64,000 nt of DNA from Chryseobacterium gleum (GTDB lineage: Bacteria > Bacteroidota > Bacteroidia > Flavobacteriales > Weeksellaceae): contig NZ_LR134289.1 in assembly GCF_900636535.1 (NCBI RefSeq), positions 620,001 to 684,000 of the forward strand. Direction: 5' to 3'. Under the pieces are notes generated by a model. The model saw only the letters and a program-made list of their open reading frames with translations. It was not told the DNA's origin and did not search any database. This document shows positions 26,926 through 35,487 of this stretch, piece after piece (positions within the stretch are counted from its first letter, which is position 1; every line of letters begins with the position of its first letter). A program made the position numbers and the translations under genes.

Positions 26926-27008
26926 AACTTTAATTTTTTAATTTTACTCTTTCTTAATTTTAAATTTTACTACTTATTCAACATTTTCAGTTGAACGCAG
27001 AGTATCTT

Positions 27009-27024
27009 CCAAATTGCTTGCCAA
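27009..27024 (-). promoter_or_regulatory. Sigma-54-like element upstream of array member 4
   Basis: On the minus strand TTGGCAAGCAATTTGG is identical to the member 1 site except for the last base (GG instead of GC at -12). Located 84 bases before the ATG. Confidence 0.45.
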
Positions 27025-27053
27025 AAAAGTTTTTTATGATTAAAATCAATAAA

Positions 27054-27080
27054 AAAATCACTTAGTGTTTAAGTGATTTT
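27054..27080 (-). terminator. Terminator of aroB
   Basis: Arms AAAATCACTTA (27054-27064) and TAAGTGATTTT (27070-27080) with a T run on the minus strand. Lies about 120 bases after the aroB stop, after the palindrome TTGACAA-TT-TTGTCAA (27148-27163). Confidence 0.7.
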
Positions 27081-27202
27081 ATAATTATTTGATTGATTTA
27101 CAGTGTTCTAAAAACATAAATAAACATTTGTTTAGAAAGTGTCTAAATTGACAATTTTGTCAAAATAACTTTATAAAACCAATTTATTTTTCAGAAAAAC
27201 AG

Positions 27203-28249
27203 TTAAGCATCGTTCAGTTTTCTATAAAAAGCTATTGATTCAATTATGTTTTTCTGGCTGCACTGATGGTCATAGGTACAAGAACCGATTCCTGAAAGCA
27301 GGGAAAAATTGATTTTACTGTCCGTATTCTTTTTATCATTCAGTAATAATGCTGTGATATCTTCATCTTTAAAATCACTGATATCAAGATATGGGTAGTA
27401 TCTCTGGATGTTTTCAATGATCATTTTTGAATCTTCTTCAGAAATAAGGTTTTCAAGAAATGCCAGATGAGCTTCAGCGATCATTCCCATAGCTACAGCT
27501 TCACCATGAAGAATAGGATTTTCCTGCTGTAAACATAGGCTTTCCACAGCATGGCCAATCGTATGTCCGAAATTAAGTGTTTTTCTGATATTCTGCTCAT
27601 GGAAATCCTGATCTACAACATTTTGCTTAATATGCATTGAAGTCTGAATAAGCGGAATTACGGTTTCCACTTCCAGTTTACGGATCTGAATCAGCTGGTC
27701 CCAATGGTTTTTATCGGCAATTAATCCATGCTTCAGCATTTCAGCAAAACCGCTTCTTAATTCTTTAAATGGTAATGTTTCCAGGAATTTAGGCAAAATG
27801 AAAATCTGCTCAGGAAAAGCAAAAGTTCCTACCATATTTTTATAATGCATCAGATCGATCCCCGTTTTTCCTCCTATGGAAGCATCACACATGGATAAAA
27901 GGGTAGTGGGGATATTGATGAACTGAATTCCTCTTTTATAAGTAGATGCAACAAATCCGCCCATATCCGTAATGACACCGCCACCAAGGTTGATAACCAA
28001 TGCCTTCCTGTCTGCTTTCATCTCCGTAAGAATTTCCCAAAGCTGATTGGCTGTCTGGATATTTTTCATTTCCTCTCCGGCCTCAATCTCTAAAATTTCA
28101 AAGCCAAGATCAGTTTCCATATTTCCTAAAAGAACAGGAAGGCAGTATTCATGGGTGTTTTCATCTACAAGAATAAAAATTTTACTGAAAGATCTCTCGT
28201 GAAGAAACTCGTTGAGCTGTGAAAAATTATCGTTTAATATTGTTATCAT
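27203..28249 (-). CDS. aroB: 3-dehydroquinate synthase
   Basis: Second step of the shikimate pathway: DAHP to 3-dehydroquinate, NAD- and metal-dependent. The 348 residues include LGGGVITDMGGFVASTYKRG, IPTTLLSMCDASIGGKTGID and the metal-site histidines in TLNFGHTIGHAVE and HGEAVAMGM. The length is normal. Start ATG 28247-28249. No other aro gene is adjacent. It is transcribed divergently from the pseudouridine synthase gene, with a 101-base shared spacer. Confidence 0.96.
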   Translation of the reverse strand: MITILNDNFSQLNEFLHERSFSKIFILVDENTHEYCLPVLLGNMETDLGFEILEIEAGEEMKNIQTANQLWEILTEMKADRKALVINLGGGVITDMGGFVASTYKRGIQFINIPTTLLSMCDASIGGKTGIDLMHYKNMVGTFAFPEQIFILPKFLETLPFKELRSGFAEMLKHGLIADKNHWDQLIQIRKLEVETVIPLIQTSMHIKQNVVDQDFHEQNIRKTLNFGHTIGHAVESLCLQQENPILHGEAVAMGMIAEAHLAFLENLISEEDSKMIIENIQRYYPYLDISDFKDEDITALLLNDKKNTDSKINFSLLSGIGSCTYDHQCSQKNIIESIAFYRKLNDA

Positions 28250-28328
28250 CTTCTATTGTATGTAAAGTTAAAATGTAAACTATGGTGCAAAGTTATGATT
28301 CTTAATTTTTAACTCGTAACTAAATTAC

Positions 28329-28336
28329 TATCTTTG
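28329..28336 (+). promoter_or_regulatory. -7 box of the pseudouridine synthase gene
   Basis: TATCTTTG fits TAnnTTTG and lies 14 bases before the ATG, predicting a leader of only about 10 bases. No clear -33 TTG at the best distance. Confidence 0.5.
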
Positions 28337-28350
28337 CAGAAATTTTTAGA

Positions 28351-29532
28351 ATGAGCAGAGATAATAATAATTCAGACAGACCAAAGAGACCAAGAATTTC
28401 AACCAAGAAAAGTTCTGATGATTCTCGTGCTTCCAGATCTGGAAATTCTTCAGGATCAAAACCTTTTAAAAAGCCTTTTTCTAAAGACGGAGGAAAAAAA
28501 GGGCCGGAACATAAAGGATCCAACTCAAGATTTGAAAAGAAACCTTTCAAAAGAAATACCGACAGTTTCGAAAATTCCAATGATGATTTTGGTTCAAAAT
28601 CTGAAAGAAAACCTTATATCACGAACAAAAGTGAGAGCTATGAGAAGAAATCTTTTGGAAAACCTAAAAGAGGCGGGAAAAATTTTGATACAAGAGATAA
28701 GTACGAAAGAGGCAGCCTGAAATATGGAAGAAGACCATCTAACGGTGATGAAAGAAATGAAGACAGAGCGAAATCTTTTGTACAGAAAAGAAGACTGAAC
28801 AAAATTGAAAAAGATGTTCATAAAGACAGCATCCGTCTTAACAAGTATATCGCTAATTCCGGGATCTGCAGCAGAAGAGAAGCTGATGAACTGATTACCC
28901 AGGGGCTGGTAGAAGTGAACGGAAAGGTGGTAACTGAAATGGGTTATCAGGTACAGAAAACAGACAGGGTAGTTTTTGACGGACAAAGCATTACGCCTGA
29001 AAAACCTGTATATGTACTTTTGAATAAGCCAAAAGGTTATATTTCCACTACAAAAGACGACAAAGCAAGAAAAACAGTTATGGATCTTGTAGCCAATGCT
29101 TCTCCTTACAGACTTTTCCCGGTTGGAAGACTGGACCGTTCTACAACAGGAGTTATCTTATTGACTAACGACGGGCACATGACGAAAAAACTGACACACC
29201 CATCTTTTGACGCCAAAAAGATTTATCATGTAACATTGGATAAAAAGCTTACCGGTGAAGATTTACGTCTTATAGCAGAAGGTATTCGTCTTGATGAAGG
29301 TGTAGCTGTTGTTGATCAGATTTCTTATATTGAAGGAAAACCAAAGAATGAAGTAGGAATTGAAATACACATCGGATGGAACCGTGTTATCAGAAGAATT
29401 TTCCAAAGATTAGGTTACGAAGTGGAAGCTTTGGACAGAGTGATGTTTGCAGGCTTAACGAAGAAAAACATCAAGAGAGGACATTGGAGAATCCTTACAG
29501 AACTGGAAGTGAACAATCTTAAAATGCTTTAA
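28351..29532 (+). CDS. rRNA pseudouridine synthase (RsuA/RluB/E/F family) with long basic N-terminal tail
   Basis: A 393-residue protein. The first 150 or so residues are low-complexity and rich in Lys, Arg, Ser, Asn and Gly, as seen in many Bacteroidota members, and probably bind RNA. An S4 domain follows (IRLNKYIANSGICSRREADELI), then the catalytic domain with VGRLDRSTTGVILLTND, whose Asp is the catalytic residue, and a C-terminal GWNRVIRRIFQRLGYEVEALDRV. It should convert a uridine of 23S (RluB-like) or 16S rRNA to pseudouridine; which site cannot be told from the sequence. Confidence 0.92.
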   Translation: MSRDNNNSDRPKRPRISTKKSSDDSRASRSGNSSGSKPFKKPFSKDGGKKGPEHKGSNSRFEKKPFKRNTDSFENSNDDFGSKSERKPYITNKSESYEKKSFGKPKRGGKNFDTRDKYERGSLKYGRRPSNGDERNEDRAKSFVQKRRLNKIEKDVHKDSIRLNKYIANSGICSRREADELITQGLVEVNGKVVTEMGYQVQKTDRVVFDGQSITPEKPVYVLLNKPKGYISTTKDDKARKTVMDLVANASPYRLFPVGRLDRSTTGVILLTNDGHMTKKLTHPSFDAKKIYHVTLDKKLTGEDLRLIAEGIRLDEGVAVVDQISYIEGKPKNEVGIEIHIGWNRVIRRIFQRLGYEVEALDRVMFAGLTKKNIKRGHWRILTELEVNNLKML

Positions 29533-29626
29533 AATAATGATGAATTATAAGTTATGAATTATGAATAACAGATTCAGGATTCCAGCTTACATCATATTTT
29601 CAAAAGGATTTTAGGATAATAAATAT

Positions 29627-29655
29627 AAAAGCGCAGAATTATTTCCTGCGCTTTT
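29627..29655 (+). terminator. Terminator between convergent genes
   Basis: Arms AAAAGCGCAG (29627-29636) and CTGCGCTTTT (29646-29655). Placed between the pseudouridine synthase gene (+) and pncA (-), so it may serve both. AT-rich near-palindromic flanks (29535-29570 and 29675-29700) surround it. Confidence 0.8.
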
Positions 29656-29703
29656 TGTTATATTAAGGGATGAATATAAAAATTCATAACTCATCATTTA
29701 TAA

Positions 29704-30309
29704 TTACCCTAAAACGGTTACGCCTTTTTCAATCATTTCATAGATGGCATCCCTGGCATTGTCCGGTTTTACGTTAACAGCACGTGTACCGTTGAAATGC
29801 AGACAAGTTACATAACCGTTGGCAACAGCATCCAACGCAGTAAATTTCACACAATAATCTAATGCCAACCCTACGATTTCTACCAATTGAATGTCATGAT
29901 ATTTTAAAAAGTCATCCAAACCGGTTTTCATAAAATGGTTATTATCCTGGAAACCGCTGTAGCTGTCTATTTCAATATTTTTCCCTTTCTGTACGATGTG
30001 GGTTACTTTGTCCCTGTTCAGATCTTTATGGAACTCTGCACCGAAAGTTCCCTGGATGCAGTGATCCGGCCACATAAACTGTGGAACTCCATTTAAAATA
30101 ATACTTTCTCCTACCTTTCTTCCATTACTGCTTGCAAAGCTTTTATGACCCGCGGGATGCCAGTCCTGAGTCAGAACAATCTGGTCATATTCATTTTCCT
30201 CCATCAGGAGATTGATGTATGGAATAATTTCGCTGGCTCCAGGGACCGCAAGTGCTCCGCCTTCACAAAAATCATTCTGTACATCGACTATTATTAACGC
30301 TTTTTTCAT
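29704..30309 (-). CDS. pncA: Nicotinamidase
   Basis: Hydrolyses nicotinamide to nicotinate and ammonia for NAD salvage (also acts on pyrazinamide). 201 residues. The catalytic Asp9 lies in IIVDVQNDFCEGGALAVPGA, metal-binding residues in TQDWHPAGHKSF, and the nucleophilic cysteine in LALDYCVKFTALDA near residue 160. Length normal. Transcribed alone, divergent from the DEAD-box helicase gene. Confidence 0.95.
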   Translation of the reverse strand: MKKALIIVDVQNDFCEGGALAVPGASEIIPYINLLMEENEYDQIVLTQDWHPAGHKSFASSNGRKVGESIILNGVPQFMWPDHCIQGTFGAEFHKDLNRDKVTHIVQKGKNIEIDSYSGFQDNNHFMKTGLDDFLKYHDIQLVEIVGLALDYCVKFTALDAVANGYVTCLHFNGTRAVNVKPDNARDAIYEMIEKGVTVLG

Positions 30310-30498
30310 ATTTTGAATTCTCGAATTTTTGATAAATTTACAAAACTAATCCGCAAAAATTTGTCCAAAACTGAATTATCGGACAAATCGGCAACATAAA
30401 CTTTTAACCCTTATAAAATGAAGTGATCATCAATCAGAATAATTTCTTTTTGTAAGAAGCGTACAGGATTTTAAGAGATAAACCAAATAACAATAGCG

Positions 30499-30506
30499 TA
30501 TCTTTG
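30499..30506 (+). promoter_or_regulatory. -7 box of the DEAD-box helicase gene
   Basis: TATCTTTG (TAnnTTTG) with the predicted start about 12 bases before the ATG at 30524. Confidence 0.45.
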
Positions 30507-30523
30507 CAGGAAATAAGTATTTT

Positions 30524-31666
30524 ATGTCATTTGAATCGTTAGGATTATCACACAATATTATTCGTTCTGTCAACAAACTGGGGTATTTAAAGCCATTCCC
30601 GATCCAAGAGCAGGCTGTGCCTGTGATTTTACAAGGGAAAGATCTTATGGGAATTGCACAGACAGGTTCCGGGAAAACGGCTTGTTTTGTGATGCCGATT
30701 TTAGAAAAGCTTCAGAATGCAGACGTTAAAAAAGGACGTAATATTCAGGTATTAATATTAGTTCCTACCAGGGAATTAGCGATTCAGATTGACGAAGTGT
30801 TCAAAGCTTTTACAGGAAATCTGAAAAGAGAAATCCGTACAATGGCAGTTTACGGTGGGGTTTCTATAAATCCACAGATGAAGGGGATGTTTGGAGTGGA
30901 AGTTCTGATAGCAACACCCGGACGTTTATTGGACCTGATTGACCATAATGCTTTGAGTATTTCCGGAATCCGGCATCTGGTAATTGATGAAGCGGATAAA
31001 ATGTTTCAGTTAGGTTTTGGGGAAGAAATGAATAAACTTTTTGCTCTGATGCCTGTCGTAAAACAAACGACTTTGTTTTCGGCTACACTAAATGATAAGG
31101 TGGCTGAAATGAAAGAGAAGTTGTCTATTAATCCTGTCATCATTGAAATTAAAAAAGAAGAAGTCGAAATTGAGAATATTGAGCAGCTGGCCTACCATGT
31201 TGCTCCTGAAAATAAAGGCCCTTTTTTACGGTATCTGATCAAAGAAAAGAAAGTTGAAAAAGCTTTGATCTTCGTTTCATCTACGAGATCTGCGGATAAC
31301 CTGGTGGAAAAGCTTAAAAAGAATAAAATTAAGGCTGTGGCTATTCACAGCCAGAAGTCTCAGGGAGCAAGAAGAAATAATCTGGAAGAATTTAAAGTAA
31401 ACGGAGCGCAGATTCTGGTTGCTACAGATTTGATCGGTCGTGGAATTCATATCGAATCCCTGCCATGTGTTATCAATTATGAATTGCCACGTTCTCCTTT
31501 GGATTATATTCACCGTATCGGAAGAACCGGCCGTGCCAATGAAAAGGGAACGGCAATCAGCATTCTTACTGATGATGAGTTACAGCATTTCAGAGTAATT
31601 CAAAAGAAAATGGGTAAGAAAGTAACTTTACAAAGAACAGAAGGAATTGATCTGCATGGTTATTAA
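30524..31666 (+). CDS. DEAD-box ATP-dependent RNA helicase
   Basis: A 380-residue RNA helicase made of the two RecA-like domains with almost no C-terminal extension. Motifs: Q motif FPIQEQAVP, Walker A AQTGSGKT (45-52), PTRELA, DEAD at 155-158, SAT at 186-188, and in domain 2 IFVSSTRSAD, ATDLIGRGIH and HRIGRTGR. Related RhlE-like enzymes assist ribosome assembly and mRNA turnover, especially in the cold. Which RNA it acts on is unknown. A hairpin terminator follows. Confidence 0.93.
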   Translation: MSFESLGLSHNIIRSVNKLGYLKPFPIQEQAVPVILQGKDLMGIAQTGSGKTACFVMPILEKLQNADVKKGRNIQVLILVPTRELAIQIDEVFKAFTGNLKREIRTMAVYGGVSINPQMKGMFGVEVLIATPGRLLDLIDHNALSISGIRHLVIDEADKMFQLGFGEEMNKLFALMPVVKQTTLFSATLNDKVAEMKEKLSINPVIIEIKKEEVEIENIEQLAYHVAPENKGPFLRYLIKEKKVEKALIFVSSTRSADNLVEKLKKNKIKAVAIHSQKSQGARRNNLEEFKVNGAQILVATDLIGRGIHIESLPCVINYELPRSPLDYIHRIGRTGRANEKGTAISILTDDELQHFRVIQKKMGKKVTLQRTEGIDLHGY

Positions 31667-31684
31667 TTTCTAAAAATAATTTCT

Positions 31685-31719
31685 AAAAACGGCCCAGTAT
31701 CATCACTGAGGCCGTTTTT
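31685..31719 (+). terminator. Terminator of the DEAD-box helicase gene
   Basis: Arms AAAAACGGCC (31685-31694) and GGCCGTTTTT (31710-31719), 18 bases after the stop. Confidence 0.85.
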
Positions 31720-31881
31720 AATGAAGATATATTGTCCAATAAATTGTTATCTCTACAATTAATGCTTTATTCATTTTATATTCTTGAAATTTTGATAAAT
31801 TTACACAAGTGATATCTGAAAAGTTGTCCTGAAAGATATAATCGGATAAACCTGAACCGTTTAAAAATTAAAACCGTAGCA

Positions 31882-32418
31882 ATGAGCGATTTAGAGAAGA
31901 AAAAGTTTCCAATAGGGCAGTTTGAAGCCCCTGAAAATATTTGTGATACTACATTGGACACTTACATTAAAGTTATCAAAGACTTTCCCGGCAGGCTGAA
32001 AAATCTCATTGAACATTTTACCGACGAGCAGCTGGATACTCCTTACAGGGAAGGCGGCTGGACTGTCAGACAGCTTGTCAACCATCTTTCAGACAGTCAT
32101 ATGAACAGCTTTATCCGTTTTAAACTGGCCCTTACTGAAGATAATCCTACCATAAAACCTTATGATGAAGCAAAATGGGCAGAGCTTCAGGATAGTTTTC
32201 ATATGCCGGTAAAACCTGCTATGAGAATGCTGAAAGGAACACACCAGAGATGGGTTGTTCTTCTTAAAAGCCTTACGAACAAACAGTTTGAAAGAACATT
32301 TCATCATCCCGAACATAACAAAAACTATAATTTAAGAGAAAGTCTTGCTTTATACGTCTGGCACTGTAATCATCATTTTGCCCATATTGAAAATCTGAAG
32401 ATAGAAAAAGGTTGGTAA
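31882..32418 (+). CDS. YfiT-type bacillithiol transferase (DinB superfamily)
   Basis: A 178-residue cytoplasmic protein of the YfiT/DinB group. The N-terminal KFPIGQFEAP and YREGGWTVRQLVNHLSDSHMN are typical of YfiT, and the metal-binding His set is completed by VWHCNHHFAHIE near the C-terminus. In Bacillus the related BstA adds bacillithiol to electrophiles for detoxification. The bacilliredoxin-like ytxJ gene two positions downstream supports a thiol-detoxification role. First gene of a four-gene operon with overlapping ends. Confidence 0.85.
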   Translation: MSDLEKKKFPIGQFEAPENICDTTLDTYIKVIKDFPGRLKNLIEHFTDEQLDTPYREGGWTVRQLVNHLSDSHMNSFIRFKLALTEDNPTIKPYDEAKWAELQDSFHMPVKPAMRMLKGTHQRWVVLLKSLTNKQFERTFHHPEHNKNYNLRESLALYVWHCNHHFAHIENLKIEKGW

Positions 32419-32873
32419 GAAAGAGTCTTAATAATCCCACATACTATAAGGAAATTGTGGACAGAATTTCCATGTTATCTGAAAATTCCCAAAGAAAATG
32501 GGGAAAAATGAACGTGTGTCAGATGCTGAAACATTGTGATCTGGTTCTTCAGGTAGCTTTGGAAAAACTGGACCTTCCCCGTATCAATATCCTGTTTGAG
32601 ACCATAGGAATCTGTACTAAAATAGAAATGTATGTTTTCAATAATGGAATTCCCAGAAACATGCCTACTTTTCAAAAACTAATCGTTAATTTTGAGTGTG
32701 ATTTTGATGAATCAAAAGCCAATCTGCTGAAAACGCTGGAAGAATTCCGGGAAGTTTGTTGTAATAACAAGCTGCCGGGCCGTCACAGGTTGTTCGGAAG
32801 CATGACTGAAAAAGACTGGACATTTTTAGAATACAAGCATCTGGATCACCATCTAAAACAATTTAATGTATGA
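32412..32873 (+). CDS. DUF1569 / DinB-like protein
   Basis: A 153-residue protein resembling DUF1569, itself a DinB-like four-helix family: RKWGKMNVCQMLKHCDLVLQ with a potential metal His, and a C-terminal WTFLEYKHLDHHLKQF. The start is TTG at 32412-32414, overlapping the stop region of the YfiT-type gene; the first ATG (codon 20) would cut into the first helix. It overlaps ytxJ by 4 bases. Probably acts with its neighbours in thiol chemistry, but the reaction is unknown. Confidence 0.72.
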   Translation: MVRKSLNNPTYYKEIVDRISMLSENSQRKWGKMNVCQMLKHCDLVLQVALEKLDLPRINILFETIGICTKIEMYVFNNGIPRNMPTFQKLIVNFECDFDESKANLLKTLEEFREVCCNNKLPGRHRLFGSMTEKDWTFLEYKHLDHHLKQFNV

Positions 32874-33250
32874 GTTTTTTTGATAAAATATTCGGTGGAA
32901 AAAGTGAAAACCCTGAACAAAAAACATTCTGGAAAAAGATAGAATCTGAAGAGGATCTTGCCAGAGCGATAGAAGATTCTTTTCAGAAGAAGATAGCCAT
33001 ATTCAAACATTCTACAAGTTGCTTTATCAGCAAGACTGTATTGAAAAACTTTGAAAAAGAGGTTGAGAATTCAGAACAGCCGGTTAATGTATATTACCTG
33101 GATCTTTTGGCTCACAGACCTGTTTCCAACAAAATAGCAACAGACTTTGAGATCAGACATGAAAGTCCGCAGCTGATTGTAATTGAGAACGGAAAAGCTG
33201 TAAACAATGCTTCACACCAGGATATTTCCTTAAGCCAGATTGTGTCATGA
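32870..33250 (+). CDS. ytxJ: YtxJ-type monothiol bacilliredoxin
   Basis: A 126-residue thioredoxin-fold protein of the YtxJ family, linked to bacillithiol redox control. The active-site segment is KHSTSCFISK with a single Cys51, where the typical family motif has TCPIS; the monothiol form fits de-bacillithiolation of proteins. The cis-Pro region is HESPQLIVIENGKAV. Start ATG overlaps the previous stop (ATGA type overlap) and its own stop overlaps the Crp/Fnr start, so translation is coupled along the operon. Confidence 0.82.
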   Translation: MSFFDKIFGGKSENPEQKTFWKKIESEEDLARAIEDSFQKKIAIFKHSTSCFISKTVLKNFEKEVENSEQPVNVYYLDLLAHRPVSNKIATDFEIRHESPQLIVIENGKAVNNASHQDISLSQIVS

Positions 33251-33840
33251 AGAATATAAATAATTATTTAGCCAAAGTTTTAAATGTTCCGCTTCAGAAC
33301 GTAAATACCTGCAGTCTGCATTACGAAGTAAAGAAAATCCCTAAAAACCAGTTTCTTCTTCAGTATGGCGAAATATGCCGTCATATATTCTTTGTGGAAA
33401 AAGGCCTGCTGAAAATGTATTCTATTGATAAGAACGGAAAAGAACATATTATACAGTTTGCTCCGGAAAGCTGGCTGATATCGGACCGAAGCAGCCTTTA
33501 TTTCAATGAAAAATCCATTTACTATATAGAAGCTGTTGAAGATTCAGAAGTTCTGTTTTTACATCCTGATTTTTTCAATAAGCTTGTAGAGCAATTTCCG
33601 AACAGTATTGAGAGGAGTGACTTCCTTCTCCAGAAACACATCAGAAGTCTTCAGAACAGGATCAATTCCCTGCTGGGAGAAACTGCAGAAGAACGGTACA
33701 TGAAATTCATTAAAATGTATCCGGATTTACTGCTGAGAGTTCCGCAATGGATGATTGCTTCTTATCTGGGGATCACTCCTGAGAGCCTGAGCCGTGTAAG
33801 AAAAGAACTGGCGAGAAAAAATTTCGTTCCGGATAAATAA
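33247..33840 (+). CDS. Crp/Fnr family transcriptional regulator of the bacillithiol-type operon
   Basis: A 197-residue regulator with an N-terminal cyclic-nucleotide-binding-like beta barrel (FLLQYGEICRHIFFVEKGLLKMY, about 30-130) and a C-terminal winged helix (WMIASYLGITPESLSRVRKELARKN). No cluster of cysteines for an Fe-S sensor is seen. The 4-base overlap with ytxJ makes it the last gene of the operon and suggests it controls the operon or related thiol-stress genes. I did not find a clear palindrome upstream of the operon. Confidence 0.88.
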   Translation: MKNINNYLAKVLNVPLQNVNTCSLHYEVKKIPKNQFLLQYGEICRHIFFVEKGLLKMYSIDKNGKEHIIQFAPESWLISDRSSLYFNEKSIYYIEAVEDSEVLFLHPDFFNKLVEQFPNSIERSDFLLQKHIRSLQNRINSLLGETAEERYMKFIKMYPDLLLRVPQWMIASYLGITPESLSRVRKELARKNFVPDK

Positions 33841-33843
33841 AAA

Positions 33844-33958
33844 GCTGGAAGATGAGAGAGGGAAGCTTGAAGTTCTAGTAAACATTGAAGAACTTGTAGT
33901 TATTATTTACACCTTCTAAGCTGTCCTTAAAACTAAAATCACTTCTCCATCTTCCAGC
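33844..33958. repeat. Inverted repeat in a convergent spacer
   Basis: GCTGGAAGATG (33844-33854) and CATCTTCCAGC (33948-33958) are exact reverse complements about 93 bases apart, between the Crp/Fnr gene (+) and the MocR gene (-). It may act as a long-loop terminator or be an intergenic repeat. Low information. Confidence 0.4.
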
Positions 33959-33969
33959 CCTCATCTTCC

Positions 33970-35391
33970 TTACTTCAAATAGATCTTTCGGGCAAGCTGT
34001 CCAATCTGTTTCAGCTTTGTCTGTGTATTTTCCGACCATGGAAGCCCTATGCAGAGTCTCATACAGTTTTCAAACTGCTCCTGCAAGGTGAACATTCTTC
34101 CGGGAGCGATGCTTATGTTCTGCTTGATGGCCAGATCGTATAATTCTGTTGTTTTTATCTTTTTATCAAATTCTATCCATATTGATAATCCTCCCTGCGG
34201 ACGGCTCGTTTTGGTACCTTCCGGAAAAGATTCTGCTATGGTCTGAACATAGTTCTGATAATTGATCTGCAATGTCCTTCGGAGCTGCTGAAGATGCTTT
34301 TCATATTTTCCGGATTTCAGGAAATTAGCTACTGCTTCATTCACGATAGAAATAGATGAAGTGGAATGAAGGAGTTTAAGCTTCATAATCTTGTCTTTAT
34401 ATTTTCCCGGAGCAATCCAGCCCACACGATAACCCGGAGCTAAAGTTTTTGAAATAGAACTACAGTACAATACATTTCCGTCTTTATCAAAAGATTTACA
34501 GCATTTCGGACGGCTGGACCCGAAATAAAGATCTCCATACACATCATCTTCTATCAGTGGAATATTGTTTTCAGAAAGTATTTTTACAATTTCTTTTTTA
34601 TTTTCATCAGGCATACAGCTTCCCAAAGGTGAGTTGAAATTGGGAATAAGGAGACAGATATTGATTTGAGGAATTACTTTTTTTAAAGCTTCAATTTCGA
34701 TTCCGGTAGTGGGATGGGTAGGAAGTTCCAGTACCTTAAGACCCAGTCCGTTGGCTAGCTGCAGAATTCCTGGATAACAGGGGCTTTCAATAGCAATGGT
34801 ATCTCCGGGTTTTCCTAAGGCCATTAAACAGAAAGAAAGCGCATTCATTCCGCCGTTGGTAGTGATCAGGTCATTTTCATTCAGGTTTCCTCCCCACTGT
34901 AAAGAACGTATGGCAATCATTCTTCTTAGTTTCAGATTTCCCTGAAGTTCTTCATATTCTGTGCCGCCATCTTTTAATTCTCTGGTAGCGTTTACAATTT
35001 CTTTTTTCAGTTTTGCCTGGGGCAAAAGATCGCCTGACGGAATTCCGATAGAGAAAAAAGTTATGCCGTTTTTCCCCATATTTTCATATACTTTGCTGAT
35101 CAGCTCATCCGGTTCATCATTATTGGCAATGAGCGACGGACGGCTTACTTCAGGCAAAGGAAGCTTTGCAGAGAGAAGCTGACTTACAAAATAACCGGAT
35201 TGCGGCTTGGGTTCTACTAAAGATTGTGATTCCAGTTCCAGAAAAACACGCTTGGCTGTATTCATACTTACCTGATGTTCCTGGCACAGCATTCTTACCG
35301 AAGGAAGCTTATCTCCGGCTTTTAAGACCCCATTTCTGATCTGCCTTGCAATGCCGTCTGCAATTTCTGTATATAAAAATTCTTTACTCAT
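33970..35391 (-). CDS. MocR-type regulator (GntR HTH fused to aminotransferase fold)
   Basis: A 473-residue regulator. N-terminal GntR winged helix (about 1-70): LKAGDKLPSVRMLCQEHQVSMNTAKRVFLELE. The rest is a fold-type I aminotransferase domain with the PLP-lysine region SSISKTLAPGYRVGWI and NGGMNALSFCL. Such proteins sense PLP or PLP adducts and control a divergent neighbour. Here the divergent gene is an EamA transporter, 96 bases away, so the transporter may export an amino acid or vitamin-like compound under its control. No enzyme activity is expected. Confidence 0.9.
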   Translation of the reverse strand: MSKEFLYTEIADGIARQIRNGVLKAGDKLPSVRMLCQEHQVSMNTAKRVFLELESQSLVEPKPQSGYFVSQLLSAKLPLPEVSRPSLIANNDEPDELISKVYENMGKNGITFFSIGIPSGDLLPQAKLKKEIVNATRELKDGGTEYEELQGNLKLRRMIAIRSLQWGGNLNENDLITTNGGMNALSFCLMALGKPGDTIAIESPCYPGILQLANGLGLKVLELPTHPTTGIEIEALKKVIPQINICLLIPNFNSPLGSCMPDENKKEIVKILSENNIPLIEDDVYGDLYFGSSRPKCCKSFDKDGNVLYCSSISKTLAPGYRVGWIAPGKYKDKIMKLKLLHSTSSISIVNEAVANFLKSGKYEKHLQQLRRTLQINYQNYVQTIAESFPEGTKTSRPQGGLSIWIEFDKKIKTTELYDLAIKQNISIAPGRMFTLQEQFENCMRLCIGLPWSENTQTKLKQIGQLARKIYLK

Positions 35392-35411
35392 AATGTTGAA
35401 CTGTGCTCATG

Positions 35412-35462
35412 CAAATATACAAAACTGATACTGTGTTTATCTGCTTATCCTTTCTAATTTTG
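35412..35462. promoter_or_regulatory. Divergent promoters of the MocR and EamA genes
   Basis: Minus strand: TATATTTG (35412-35419) for the MocR gene. Plus strand: TAATTTTG (35455-35462) for the EamA gene. The 35 bases between include GATA...TATC (about 35427-35441), a possible MocR binding region. Confidence 0.5.
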
Positions 35463-35487
35463 GAAAATCAATTAAAAGCTTAGTAAA

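Noticed and set aside
23327..27024. CRISPR-like or tandem-repeat array
   Set aside because: The repetition is of whole paralogous genes about 0.6-0.8 kb long, with no short direct repeats and spacers.
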